Shown here piece by piece: positions 38,576-50,300 of a DNA stretch of 64,000 nt. Position 1 is the stretch's first letter; every line of letters starts with the position of its first letter. The notes beneath the pieces were generated by a model. The model was not told the origin of the DNA and did not search any database. It was given only the letters and a program-made list of their open reading frames with translations. The position numbers and the translations under genes were made by a program. Source of the stretch: Inia geoffrensis (Eukaryota; Chordata; Mammalia; Artiodactyla; Iniidae); the NCBI GenBank assembly GCA_036417435.1, contig CM070903.1, positions 61,728,001 through 61,792,000 of the forward strand, given 5' to 3'.

Positions 38576-40179
38576 TAACCACTGAAGAACTGAAGTCACT
38601 TCCACTGCCTTCAGAAGACTTTTCTCTCTAGTTTACTGGGAAACATTTTAATCTGAAAATGTAGATATTTGAGAATTTGATACAAAAGGCCTGGTGAAAA
38701 TATTCTGGCTCTAGCTGTGTTGCCATCCTTCTTAGGCCTCTGGGAAAGCTGAGCTTCATCAAGATGTCGTTCCTTTTGCCTCGGCCTGACCTATTCCAGC
38801 TTTAATACGCTGGGGAAGAGGTGAAAGGGATTCTAACCTAATCATGTATCTTTGTGCCGTGAATGCAGGGTGTTTGGCTGCCTCTCCCTGTGTCCATGCC
38901 GACTCCTTTCTCTCTTTTCATGTGTATAGTCTTTAGTTCACCCTACTCTTTGCTCCTATGTTACCTCCAGGGAGCCTTCTTTTGTCACTTGTCTGCTATT
39001 GTTTTTAGATGGGGGAAGGGGCAGACATTTTTCTTACCATGACAAGGATTACTGAAATAGTCTAAACTTCAAACTTTGCACAGAATGTATCCTTTGTTCA
39101 GTCTTCTGCTTTGTTTCTCTTTAATGATAGCTTTGCCACAGGTTCTTCCTATGTAACTCAGAGCTACGCAAATCAAACTGGTAAGCAAGACTTTGCAGCT
39201 GTTCTATCTTAAAATGATAGGTGTCCAAGAGGTGGAGGCCTGAGTGAGGCATGTCTTCTGAATATTACATGTCTAATGGCTTCTTTCCTTGCATGAGTAG
39301 CAAAAAATGAGCTCAGTGAGATTCCTGGATCTCTTTTTAGTGTGTGCTCAGGGTGGATCCCAAGAGATTTTAGCTTACACAAACTTTTTGTTTCATGATA
39401 TTTCTAATTTTTAAAAAATAAAAAAAATTTTACTTCTAGGGGTTTCCTCAAGAACAAGATTCTTACTTAAAAGTTACTCAACAAGACACCATGCATCATG
39501 CAGAATCATAAAATCACAGGGCAGTGTGTAAAGGACCCTAAAACCCTGTGGTCTGAGTCTTGATCTGGTGTCTGAGTTTGCTCGCTGCAGTCATTCAGCC
39601 TCTGCTGCACACCGCCAGGGGAATGTTGCTTTCAACCTCACAGACAACCTAGTCCTGCTCTAGGACACTTCTACTTGTACAAAATATTCTTCCTTATATT
39701 AAACCTTAACATGTCTTTCTAAAATTCCCCATCATGGCTTCTTATTCTTTTTTACCACACTTTTCAATCCTGAGAGCTTCAGGGAATTAATAGTTTAATG
39801 GCTCATTTAGTGACAATTCTTATGCATTTCATATACCAACAAGGGGTTTAGATTGTCTTGCCTTGTCCCTCTTCCCTCACCACACATAAGTTAAATTCCC
39901 ATTCTACCCCTCTGACAACCCTGGGAAGAATGAAAGTCAGTCAGTCTACCCAGTTTTTTCATTTCTATTTGGATGTAGATAACACGTGTGACAAAGCATT
40001 CTTAATCTCTTCGATTTTCTGTCCAACTCTGTGGAAGTTTTGCTAGACAACCTCAGGCAGACTTGACAGCTATAGCTATTCATAGGGTGACCACACAGTT
40101 TACTGTCCAAATGCAGACACTTTTTGAGGGTGAAAGGACCCTATAAATAATTATACCAAGACCACAGGCAAAACCCAGA
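38576..40179. other. Single-copy stretch, possible unassigned old repeat
   Basis: Mostly nothing recognised. The part at about 39500-39760 ('cctagtcctgctctaggac', 'aatattcttccttatattaaacc') has the feel of an old mammal-wide repeat but I cannot name it. Confidence 0.3.
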
Positions 40180-40390
40180 AATGTCCCAGGCAAATCTGTA
40201 CAATACTTTTCATCTACCTTTACTCCAACACCCATCTCTTCGCACCTTAGTTCTCTGTTTCCAAGTCTGCTTCTCCCAACAGTCTGTGAGCACTCTTTAG
40301 TGATGGACACATTTATCTGTGTACCTCTGGTTCCTAGAAGAGTGCTTTGCAAGTAGGAAGAGCTTGGTGTATATATATTTTTAAATGAGG
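40180..40390 (+). repeat. L2 LINE 3' end relic, sense
   Basis: 'cagtctgtgagcactctttagtgatggacacatttatctgtgtacctctggttcctagaagagtgctttgcaagtagg' (read in parts) tracks the L2 3' end. The 136-codon minus frame at 40080-40490 covers it and is therefore unlikely to be a gene. Confidence 0.65.
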
Positions 40391-41304
40391 ATATACTTTT
40401 TCCTACTTGTTTACTGTGGATTTCTCCCCTTACTTTTATAAGCAAATTCCACCAACACATGTTGGCTTCATACTTTTGGAGATGAAGCAAAAATACTTAG
40501 TGTCATAGGAGGGGAATGATTTAAGTTTAATAGAAATGAGTTTGACTTTGAATATTGAGAGCAACAGGCAGAGTGAAATGTGCTAACTTTTCCACTAAAA
40601 GTCTACTGTACCTCTTTACAGAACATTGAAAATATGTTCTAATCTCTTTGTTCACAAGTAATTTTTTTCAGCAGCTGAACCCACAATTCCAAGTTTGTAG
40701 TAAATCAATTATTATAGGCAATGATGGTACTATAGTGTGACAGTTACCTATATGTGATCATATGGAACAAAGGGTAACATAGTGTGATTCCTGAGAACTC
40801 TCCACTAAAACATTGGTGGCACTTCTGTTGCTTTCACCTTGGCCAACCACATTTAGCAGTCCTGGTGGCTTTTAGTAGTGTTTGCTTCTGAATAACAGTG
40901 GTTTTTAAAAAGAAAGAGAAGAAGAAAGTCCTGAAAAATGAGAATCACCTAGAGAAGTCATTGCTTCCCTTCACCCTGACACATTTAAACCATTCCATAA
41001 AGATGTGAGTCTATACTGTTTAGGTTAAAGAGCTTCAGAGAAGACAAACCCAGAACTTCCCTTTCAGTGTTTAGAAGCCTCACTATCAAGAGCTTACCTC
41101 ATTATCAAACCTAAAGATTTTCTGTTGCAGTATAAGTCTATTTCAACACTATGGGGCCTCAGTGAAGAAAAGAAAATCTCATTTCTTACTTCCCATAACT
41201 TGCTTAAAAATCAATCTTAGCTCACTATCTCAATCTTTTTTTTTTTTTTTTTTTTCCTGTTAGGATGAAAAAATTCAATGGTTTGACTTTTCCTTAAAGA
41301 CTTT
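40391..41304. other. Single-copy stretch with a 22-nt T run
   Basis: Nothing recognised apart from an uninterrupted T run at about 41235-41256, which is not attached to any visible retrotransposon. Confidence 0.4.
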
Positions 41305-41906
41305 TTTTTCAGAATTTTATTTTATTTTTTAAAATTAATTTTTATTGTAGTATAGTTGATTTATAATGTTTTTTAACATCTTTATTGAAGTATAATTGCT
41401 TTACAATGTTGTGTTAGTTTCTGCTGTACAGCAAAGTGAATCAGTTATACATATACATATATCTACACTTTCTTAGATTCTTTTCCCATATAGGTCATCA
41501 CAGAGTATTGAGTTCCCTGTGCTTGTATACAGTAGGTCCTTATTAATTATCTATTTTATATATAGTAGTGTGTATATGTGAATCCAAATCTCCCAATTTA
41601 TCCCTCACCCCTGCTTTCCCCCTTGGTAACCATAAGTTTGTTTTCTACATCTGTGACTATTTCTGTTCTATAAATAAGTTCATTTGTACCATTTTTTTTA
41701 GATACCACATATAAGCAATATCATATGATATTTGTCTTTCTCTGTCTGACTTCATTCATATGACAATCTCTAGGTCCATCCATGTTGTTGCAAATGGCAT
41801 TATTTCATTCTTTTTTATGGCTGAGTAATAGTCCATTGTATATATGTACCACATCTTCTTTATCCATTCATCCATTGATGGACATGTAGGTTGCTTCCAC
41901 GTCTTT
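41305..41906 (-). mobile_element. 5'-truncated L1, antisense, with doubled 3' end
   Basis: The minus strand gives the end of L1 ORF2 and the 3' UTR. From right to left on the plus strand it shows antisense 'ggctgagtaatagtccattgta' (C-terminal ORF2), 'cccttggtaaccataagtttg', 'tgtatacagtagg', and the terminal 'gtacagcaaagtgaatcagttatac' up to 'taacatctttattgaag'. Next to that terminus a second, similar antisense L1 3' terminus lies at 41323-41368 ('tttttattgtagtatagttgatttataatg'). So two L1 3' ends abut. No clear target-site duplication was found. Confidence 0.87.
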
Positions 41907-43388
41907 GAATTTAAATTTTACTGGGATGGGGTTTAATAACTCTTTCTCTCCAAAATGTTCATATCCAATTTCAGCTGAATATCAAACAAGCATGATTAAG
42001 TGTCTGATCCATGCTCAGAGGAAATGGTAGAGATATCTATATTCTTCATGCTTCTTATACAGTCCACCATTACAGCTATGTTTAAATTTCAGTTTTACAT
42101 TTCACACTCCCGATTTACTTTCTATGCTCTACTTCTAGATGCTATTTTGCCCACAAAGCTAGCCATTCTTTATTTTCAGTCCATCAGTGACATTTACCAA
42201 ACCATCATGGATAATGGAAAATATAAGACTTGCAAGAAGGTTAAAAAAAACAAAGCTATAAGCCTTTCCTTACATATGGCAAACTTATAGAGAAAGAAGA
42301 CAACCTCATAGAAAAGAAGCAACGGGGATATGCATATTCAGGTATGTGGTGTTAGTTTAGCAGCTATTAAGATGTGCAAGCTAACATGGCTATATGAACT
42401 CAGATATAAACGATGAAAGGGTAGTGAGACAAGTTGCCACTTGTGAGGTTTATTTTCCTTCCTGAGAATATTAACATTAACTTTTATTTAACAACATTCT
42501 GTTGATTTTCTGTTTTAGGGAGTGTTCATTTTAAATTTGTCCTTTTTCTGAAGTGGTTGGTTATACCTATGTCTCAAATTGCTGCTATTTGGACACTGTG
42601 CATAAAAGCACTGTACTTTGAAAGCATGCATTCCCTGTCCTCAACATATAAAACAGTGATTTACAACTAACTGTTTAGAATCTATGGTGCCCTGTTGTTC
42701 ACGTGATTTGCATCACTTTTCCTTGACTACTCCTTCTTAAAATATAATTTTTACATTAAAATGCATTTTGTTTTGAGATTTTTGAAATGCTGCCACCAAT
42801 AATTTAGAATACACTGGGTTTGTTAATATTGGAAAACATGTGTCTAGTTAATCAAGGTAATCGAAAACCAGAATACAGAATGGCATACCATTTCTCCATT
42901 TCTCCATATTGTCTCCTGAGAATTCTGAAGAGCTTGGCACCAAATAAACAGGTTAGATATTGTTTTTGTTTGCTTATTTGTTTTTTGTCATTTGAGACAA
43001 AATCAAAAGCTTTGCTATTTACGTGGAGTTGGATTATAACTCTAGCTTTGCCTTAGTTCACCAGAGCTCTCATTGGACCAAGAAAGAAGACAAGGTATTA
43101 TACAGCATGGCATTGTGCTGGTTAATACCTAGAGTCCTGGTATTGTCAAAGGATTGCCAAATAAGTTTTACCAGGGCTTTCCTGGGATATTTTATCTCAC
43201 ATAGGTTAGATTTCCATGATTATAACTTGTAGATAGCAGTATTAAAATGGTTGTAAATGGTGCAGTTTCCCAAATAGTGAGTTTCATTTTGGCAGAGAAG
43301 AGACAGTGAAGGTAAATATAAAAGTATCATCACCCGCAAACCAGAAAGGTGAGCTAGAGCAAAACTGTACCTTTCTTGGGTGATCAGC
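41907..43388. other. Single-copy stretch
   Basis: No repeat or exon recognised; plus frames at 42000-42290 and 42820-43232 have no family resemblance. Confidence 0.4.
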
Positions 43389-43403
43389 CACAGAGCACCA
43401 TTT

Positions 43404-43471
43404 TTTAAAATTGAAGTATAGTTGATTTACAATGTTGTATTAGTTTGTGGTATACAGCAAAGGGATTCAGT

Positions 43472-43532
<61 letters not shown>

Positions 43533-43706
43533 TTTTCCATGGTGGTTTATTACAGCATATTGAATATAGTTCCCTGTGCTATACAGTAGGACCTTGTTGT
43601 TTATCTATTTTATATATAAAAGTTTGTATCTGCTAATCTCAAATTCCTAATTTATCCCTCCCCTGCCCCCTTTCCCCTTTGGTAACCATAAGTTTGTTTT
43701 GTATGT
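43404..43706 (-). mobile_element. 5'-truncated L1 3' UTR copy, antisense
   Basis: About 300 bp of L1 3' UTR in reverse: poly(T) at 43401-43406, 'gaagtatagttgatttacaatgttg', 'gtatacagcaaagggattcag', the (TA)n block, 'ttccctgtgctatacagtagg' and 'ggtaaccataagtttg'. A perfect 15-bp target-site duplication, cacagagcaccattt, lies at 43389-43403 and 43707-43721. This makes it a clean target-primed insertion truncated at its 5' end. Confidence 0.95.
43478..43530 (+). repeat. (TA)n microsatellite inside L1 3' UTR
   Basis: 53 nt of uninterrupted alternating T and A, in the place where related L1 copies here carry only a few TATACA-type units. It has therefore expanded after insertion or in the source copy. 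The frame at 43445-43636 reads this as a Tyr-Ile run. Confidence 0.95.
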
Positions 43707-43962
43707 CACAGAGCACCATTTATATAAGAATTTGAATTTCTATACTGACCTTATTTTCAAATTGCATTGAATATAAATATAATAATGCTGTTAATAAGCA
43801 GTTCATTTACTAAATTTATAGAGAAATTTTCTCCAAAATAGATTACTTAGTCCAATCTATTACTTTGTCTAATCTATTCTCTATTTTGCCCATATTGTTT
43901 TACAGAATTTTGTTCTATAAAAATCTATATCATATAGTTTCTAAACAGCATAATCTATTCTT

Positions 43963-44263
43963 TGTTTTTTTAAATAAATTTATTTATTTTATTTATTTTT
44001 GGCTGTGTTGCGTCTTCCTTGCTGCACACGGGCCTTAATTTAGTTGTGGCGAGCGGGGCCTACTCTTTGCTGTGGTGCACTGGCTTCTCATTGCGGTGAC
44101 TTCTCTTGTTGCAGAGCATGGACTCTAGGCACGCGGGCTCAGTAGTTGTGGTGCACAGGCTTAGCTGCTCCGCAGCATGTGGGATCTTCCTGGACCAGGG
44201 CTCGAACCCATGTCCCCTGCATTGGCAGGCAGATTCTTAACCATTGAGCCACCAGGGAAACCC
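43963..44263 (-). mobile_element. CHR-type SINE (long form), antisense
   Basis: Minus strand: GGGTTTCCCTGGTGGCTCAA head, GGTTCGAGCCCTGGTCCAGG B box region, the 'CACAACTACTGAGCCCGCG' module and an A/T-rich tail of TTTA units (43964-43998 on the plus strand). Perfect 13-bp target-site duplication ataatctattctt at 43950-43962 and 44267-44279. Same long subfamily as the copy at 4.9 kb. Confidence 0.95.
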
Positions 44264-44527
44264 AGTATAATCTATTCTTATACCCAATCCATTCCACTCC
44301 CAACATACAATTCCAAGAGACTCACATACATAATGCCACATTCATTACTTTGGGGCACATAAATGGTCTCTGGGTCCATGACTGCTAGTTAAGCAGGTAG
44401 CTTCCAAGCCACTATTACATGAGTAGAAACTGAAAACTATATAATTTATAATTATTGGATAAAAGAAGACTTTCACTATGGAGGAACATATAGTTATTTC
44501 AAAAGCAGTGGCTTCAAAAGCAACGGC

Positions 44528-46418
44528 GCCGGAGGAGGAGCTTCAAGATGGCGCAAGAGTAAGATGCGGAGATCACCTTCCTCTTCACAAATACATCAGA
44601 AATACATCTACATGTGGAACAGCTCCTACAGAACACCTACTGAATGCTGGCAGAAGACCTCAGACCTCCCAAAAGGCAAGAAACTCCCCACGTACCTGGG
44701 TAGGGCAAAAGAAAAAAGAAAAAAACAGAGACAAAAGAATAGGGACGGGGCCTGCACCAGTGGGAGGGAGCTGTGAAGGAGGAAAGGTTTCCACACACTA
44801 GGAAGCCCCTTCGTGGGTGGAGACTGCGGGTGGCGGCGTGGGGGGAAGCTTCGGAGCCCCGGATGAGAGCGCAGCAACAGGGGTGCGGAGGGCAAAGCGG
44901 AGAGATTCCCGCACAGAGGATTGGTGTCAACAGGTACTCACCAGCCCGAGAGGCTTCTCTGCTCACCCGCCGGGGCAGGTGGGGGCTGGGAGCTGAGGCT
45001 CGGGCTTCGGTCGGATCCCAGGGAGAGGACCTGGATTGGCGGCGTGAAGACAGCCTGAAGGGGGCTAGTGCGCCATGTCTGGACGGGAGGGAGTCCGGGA
45101 AAACGTCTGGAGCTGCTGAAGAGGCAAGAGACTTTTTCTTCCCTCTTTGTTTCCAGGTGCGCGAGGAGAGGGGATTAAGAGCGCCGCATAAAGGAGCTCC
45201 AGAGACGGGCGCAAGCCGCAGCTATCAGCGCGGACCCCAGAGACCGGCATGAGACACTAAGGCTGCTGCTGCCGCCACCAAGAAGCCTGTGTGCGAGCAC
45301 AGGTCACTATCCATACCTCCCCTCCCGGGAGCCTGTGCAGCCCGCCATGCTGGCCTCTGCCGCTGCAGGCTCGCCCCGCACTCTGTGCCCCTCCCTCTCC
45401 CCCGGCCTGAGTGAGCCAGAGCCCCTGAATCAGGGGCTCCTTTAACCCTGTCCTGTCTGAGCGAAGAACAGATGCCCTCAGGTGACCTACATGCAGAGGC
45501 GGGTCCAAATCCAAAGCTGAACCCCGGGAGCTGTGTGAACAAAGAGAAAGGGAAATCTCTCCCAGCAGCCTTAGGAGCAGCAGACTAAATCACCACAATC
45601 TACCTGATGTACCCTGTGTCTGTGGAATACATGAATAGACAACGAATCATCCCAAATTGAGGAGGTGGGCTTTGGGAGCAAAGATATATATTTTTTTCCC
45701 TTTTTCTCTTTTTGTGAGTGTGTAAGTGTATGCTTCTGTGTGTGATTTTGTCTGTATAGCTTTGCTATTACCATTTGTCCTAGGGTTCTGTCCGTTTATT
45801 TTTTACTTTTAAAAATTTTTTTCTTAATACTTATATTTTATTTTAATAAATTTATTTTATTTTACTTCATTTTATTTTATCTTCATTTTTTCTTTCTGTT
45901 TTTTCTCCCTTTTATTCTGAGCCACGTGGATGAAAGGTTCTTGGTGCTCCAGCCAGGAGTCGGGCCTGTGCATCTGAGGTGGGAGAGCCAACTTCAGGAC
46001 ACTGATTCACAAGAAACCTCCCAGCTCCTCGTAATACCAAATGGCAAAAATCTCCCAGAGATCTCCATCTCAACAACAAGACCCAGCTTCACTCAACGAC
46101 CAGCAAGCTACAGTGCTGGACACCCTATGCCAAACAACTAGCAAGACAGGAACACAACCCCATCCATTAGCAGAGAGGCTGCCTAAGATCATAATAAGGC
46201 CACAGACACCCCAAAACACACCACCAGACACGGACTTGCCCACCAGAAAGACAAGATCCAGCCTCATCCACCAGAACACAGGCACTAGTCCCTCCACCAG
46301 GAAGCCTACACAACCCACTGAACCAACCTTAGCCACCGGGGACAGACACCAAAAACAATGGGAACTACAAACCTGCAGCCTGTGAAAAGGAGACCCCAAA
46401 CACAGTAAGTTAGGCAAA
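44528..46418 (+). promoter_or_regulatory. L1 5' UTR with internal promoter region
   Basis: The first kilobase (to about 45600) is GC- and CpG-rich, in sharp contrast to the flanks; L1 5' UTRs of other mammals hold the RNA polymerase II promoter here. It is followed by a T-rich tract (about 45680-45915) and then an A/C-rich, T-poor stretch up to ORF1. Low stop-codon content explains the long chance frames on both strands (44773-45252 plus; 45225-45542 and 46070-46486 minus). Promoter function is inferred from family, not seen. Confidence 0.7.
46041..46385 (+). other. 115-codon open frame upstream of L1 ORF1
   Basis: An ATG-initiated frame (MAKISQRSPSQQ start) ends with a TGA 33 nt before the ORF1 ATG. 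The product would be rich in Pro, Thr, Gln and Ser, with no domain or membrane segment. It lies in the T-poor part of the 5' UTR, where stops are rare in all frames, so it may be compositional. If translated it would act as an upstream ORF of ORF1. No protein family recognised. Confidence 0.3.
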
Positions 46419-47300
46419 ATGAGAAGACAGAAAAACACACGGCAGATGGATGAAGGAGCGAGGTAAAAACCCACCTGACCTAACAAATAAAGAGGAAATA
46501 GGCAGTCTATTTGAAAAAGAATTCAGAATAATGATAGTAAAGATGATTCCAAATCTTGGAAATAGAATAGAAAAAATACAGGAAACATTTAACAAGGACC
46601 TAGAAGAACTAAAGAGCAAACAAACAATGATGAACAACACAATAAATGAAATTAAAAATTCTGTAGAAGGGATCAATAGCAGAATAACTGAGTCAGAAGA
46701 ATGGACAAGTGACCTGGCAGGTAAAATAGTGGAAATAACTACTGCAGAGCAGAATAAAGAAAAGAGAATTAAAAGAACTGAGGACAGTCTCAGAGACCTC
46801 TGGGACAACATTAAATGCACCAACATTCGAATTATGGGGGTCCCAGAAGAAGAAGAGAAAAAGAAAGGGACTGAGAAATTATTTGAAGAGATTATAGTTG
46901 AAAACGTCCCTAATACGGGAAAGGAAATAGTTAATCAAGTCCACGAAGCACAGAGAGTCCCATACAGGATAAATATTCCAAGACACATATTAATCAAACT
47001 ATCAAAAATTAAATACAAAGAAAAAATACTAAAAGCAGTAAGGGAAAAACAACAAATAACACACAAGGGAATCCCCATAAGGTTAACAGCTGATCTTTCA
47101 GCAGAAACTCTGCAAGCCAGAAGGGAGTGGCAGGACATAAAGTGATGAAGGAGAAAATCCTACAACCAAGATTACTCTACCCAGCAAGGATCTCATTCAG
47201 ATTTGATGGAGAAATTAAAAACTTTACAGACAAGCAAAAGCTAAGAGAATTCAGCACCACCAAACCAGCTTTACAACAAATGCTAAAGGAACTTCTCTAG
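46419..47300 (+). pseudogene. L1 ORF1 (RNA-binding protein), frameshifted
   Basis: ORF1p is the trimeric RNA chaperone of the L1 ribonucleoprotein. The expected ATG is at 46419 (MRRQKNTRQM), but an apparent 4-bp duplication (atgg/atga near 46448-46453) shifts the frame. The body is open from an internal ATG at 46450 to 47145 (231 codons). It has a Glu/Lys/Asn-rich coiled coil (residues about 30-85), then the RNA-recognition fold with IRIMGVPEEEE near residue 125, and the C-terminal domain with AQRVPYRIN and LSAETLQARREWQ. An apparent 4-bp loss after the REWQDI codons shifts it again. The last 50 codons continue in the first frame to the TAG at 47298-47300 (ending ALQQMLKELL). The two shifts cancel, but the middle is out of frame with both ends. 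The comparison is with the family pattern from memory. Confidence 0.88.
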
Positions 47301-47358
47301 ACAAGAAACACAAGAGAAGGAAAAGACCTACAATAACAAACCCAAAACATTTAAGAAA

Positions 47359-50300
47359 ATGGGAATAGGAACATGCATATTGATAATTACCTTAAATGTA
47401 AATGGATTAAATGCTCCAACCAAAAGACATAGACTGGCTGAATGGATACAAAAACAAGACCCGTATATATGCTGCTACAAGAGATCCACTTCAGACCTAG
47501 GGACACATACAGACTAAAAGTGAGGGGATGGAAAAAGATATTCCATGCAAATGGAAATCAAAAGAAAGCTGGAGTAGCAATACTCATATCAGACAAAATG
47601 CACATTAAAATAAAGACTATTACAAGAGACAAAGAAGGACACTACATGACGATCAAGGCATCGATCCAAGAAGAAGATATAACAATTGTAAATATTTATG
47701 CACCCAACATAGGAGCACCTCATTACATAAGGCAAATGATAACAGCCATAAAAGGGGAAATCGACAGTAACACAATCATAGTAGGGGACTTTAACACCCC
47801 ACTTTCACCAATGGACAGATCATCCAAAATGAAAATAAATAAGGAAACACAAGCTTTAAATGATACATTAAACAAGATGGACTTAATTGATATTTATAGG
47901 AAATTCCATCCAAAAACAACAGAATACACATTCTTCTCAAGTGCTCATGGAACATTCTCCAGGATAGATCATATCTTGGATCACAAATCAAGCCTTGGTA
48001 AATTTAAGAAAATTGAAATCGTATCAAATATCTCTTCTGACCACAATGCTATGAGATGAGATATGAAACACAAGCAGATGGAAGCTAAACAATACACTAT
48101 TTAATAACCAAGATCACTGAAGAAATCAAAGGGGAAATCGAAAAATACCTAGAAACAAATGACAATGAAAACACAACAACCCAAAACCTATGGGATGCAG
48201 CAAAAGCAGGTCTAAGAGGGAAGTTTATAGTAATACGATCCTACCTTAAGAAACAAGGAACATCTCAAATAACCTAACCTTACACCTAAACCAATTAGAG
48301 AAAGAAAACAAAAAAACCCCAAAGTTAGCAGAAAGAAAGAAATCATAAAGATCAGATCACAAATAAATGAAAACAAAATGAAGGAAATGGTAGCAAAGAT
48401 CAATAAAACTAAAAGCTGGTTCTTTGAGAAGATAAAATTGATAAACCATTAGCCAGACTCGTCATGAAAAAAAGGGAGAAAACTCAAATCAATAGAATAA
48501 GAAGTGAAAAAGGAGAAGTAACAACTGACACTGCAGAAATATAAAAGATCATGAGAGATTACTACAAGCAACTCTATGCCAATAAAATGGACAACCTGGA
48601 AGAAATGGACAAATTCTTAGAAATGCACAACCTTCTGAGACTGAAGCAGGAAGAAACAGAAAATATGAACAGACCAATCACAAGCACTGACATTGAAAGC
48701 ATTATTAAAAATCTTCCAACAGACAAAAGCCCAGGACCAGATGGCTTCCCAGCGAATTCTATCAAACATTTAGGGAAGAGCTAACACCTATCCTTCTCAA
48801 ACTCTTCCAAAATATAGCAGAGAGAGGAACACTCCCAAACTCATTGTACGAGGCCACCATCACCCTGATACCAAAACCAAAGATGTCACAAAGAAAGAAA
48901 ACTACAGGCCAATATCATTGATGAACATAGATACAAAAATCCTCAACAAAATACTAGCAAACAGAATCCAACAGCACATTAAAAGTATCATACACCATGA
49001 TCAAGTGGGGTTTACCCCAGGAATGCAAGGATTCTTCAATATATGCAAATCAATGAGATACACCATGTTAAAAAATTGAAGGAGAAAAACTATATGATCA
49101 TCTCAATAGATGCAGAAAAAGCTTTCGACAAAATTCTATACCGATTTATGATAAAAACTCTTCAGAAACTAGGCATAGAGGGAACTTACCTCAACATAAT
49201 AAAGGCCATATATGACAAACCCGCAGCCAACATTGCTCTTAATGGTAAAAAAATGAAACCATTTCCTCTAAGATCAGGAACAAGACAAGGTTGCCTACTC
49301 TCACCAATATTATTCAACATAGTTTTGGAAGTTTTAGTCACAGCAATCAGAGAAGCAAATGAAATAAAAGGAATCCAAATCAGAAGAGAAGAAGTAAAGC
49401 TGTCACTGTCTGCAGATGACATGATACTATACATAGAGAATCCTAAGGATGCTACCAGAAAACTACTAGAGCTAATCAATAAATTTGGTAAAGTAGCAGG
49501 ATACAAAATTAATGCACAGAAATCTCTAGCATTCCTATACACTAATGATGAAAAATCTGAAAGTGAAATTAAGAAAACACTCCCTTTTACCATTGCAACA
49601 AAAAGAATAAAATATCTAGGAATAAACCTACCTAAGGAGACAAAAGACCCTTATGCAGAAAATTATAAGACACTGATGAAAGAAATTAAAGATGATACAA
49701 ATAGATGGAGAGATATACCATGTTCTTGGATTGGAAGAATCGAGATTGTGAAAATGACTCTACTACCCAAAGCTATCTACAGGTTCAATGCAATCCGTAT
49801 CAAACTATCACTGGCATTTTTTAAAGAACTAGAACAAAAAATTTCTCAATTTGTGTGGAAACGCAGAAGACCCTGAATAGCCAAAGCAATCTTGAGAAAG
49901 AAAAATGGAGCTGGAGGAATCAGGCTCTCTGACTTCAGAGTATACTACAAAGCTACAGTAATGAAGACACTATGGTACTGGTACCAAAACAGAAATATAG
50001 ATCAATGGAACAGGATAGAAAGCCCAGAGATAAACCCACGTACATATGGTCACCTTATCTTTGATAAAGGAGGCAAGAACATACAGTGAAGAAAAGACAG
50101 CTCTTCAGTAAGTGGTGCTGGGAAAACTGGACAGCTACATGTAAAAGAATGAAATTAGAACACTCCCTAACACCATACACAAAAATAAACTCAAAAATGC
50201 ATTAAAGACCTAAATGGAAGGCCAGACACTATCAAACTCTTAGAGGAAAACAGAGGCAGAATACTTTATGACATAAATCACAGCAAGATCCTTTTTGACC

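Noticed and set aside
40080..40490. 136-codon minus-strand frame
   Set aside because: Lies over an L2 3' end and adjoining unknown sequence; no protein family resemblance.
44773..45252. 159-codon plus frame and opposite-strand frames in the L1 5' UTR
   Set aside because: GC-rich, stop-poor DNA gives long frames on both strands; no recognisable domain. A primate-like antisense ORF0 could not be supported.
49186..49593. 135-codon minus frame opposite the reverse transcriptase
   Set aside because: Shadow of the conserved L1 coding sequence on the other strand.
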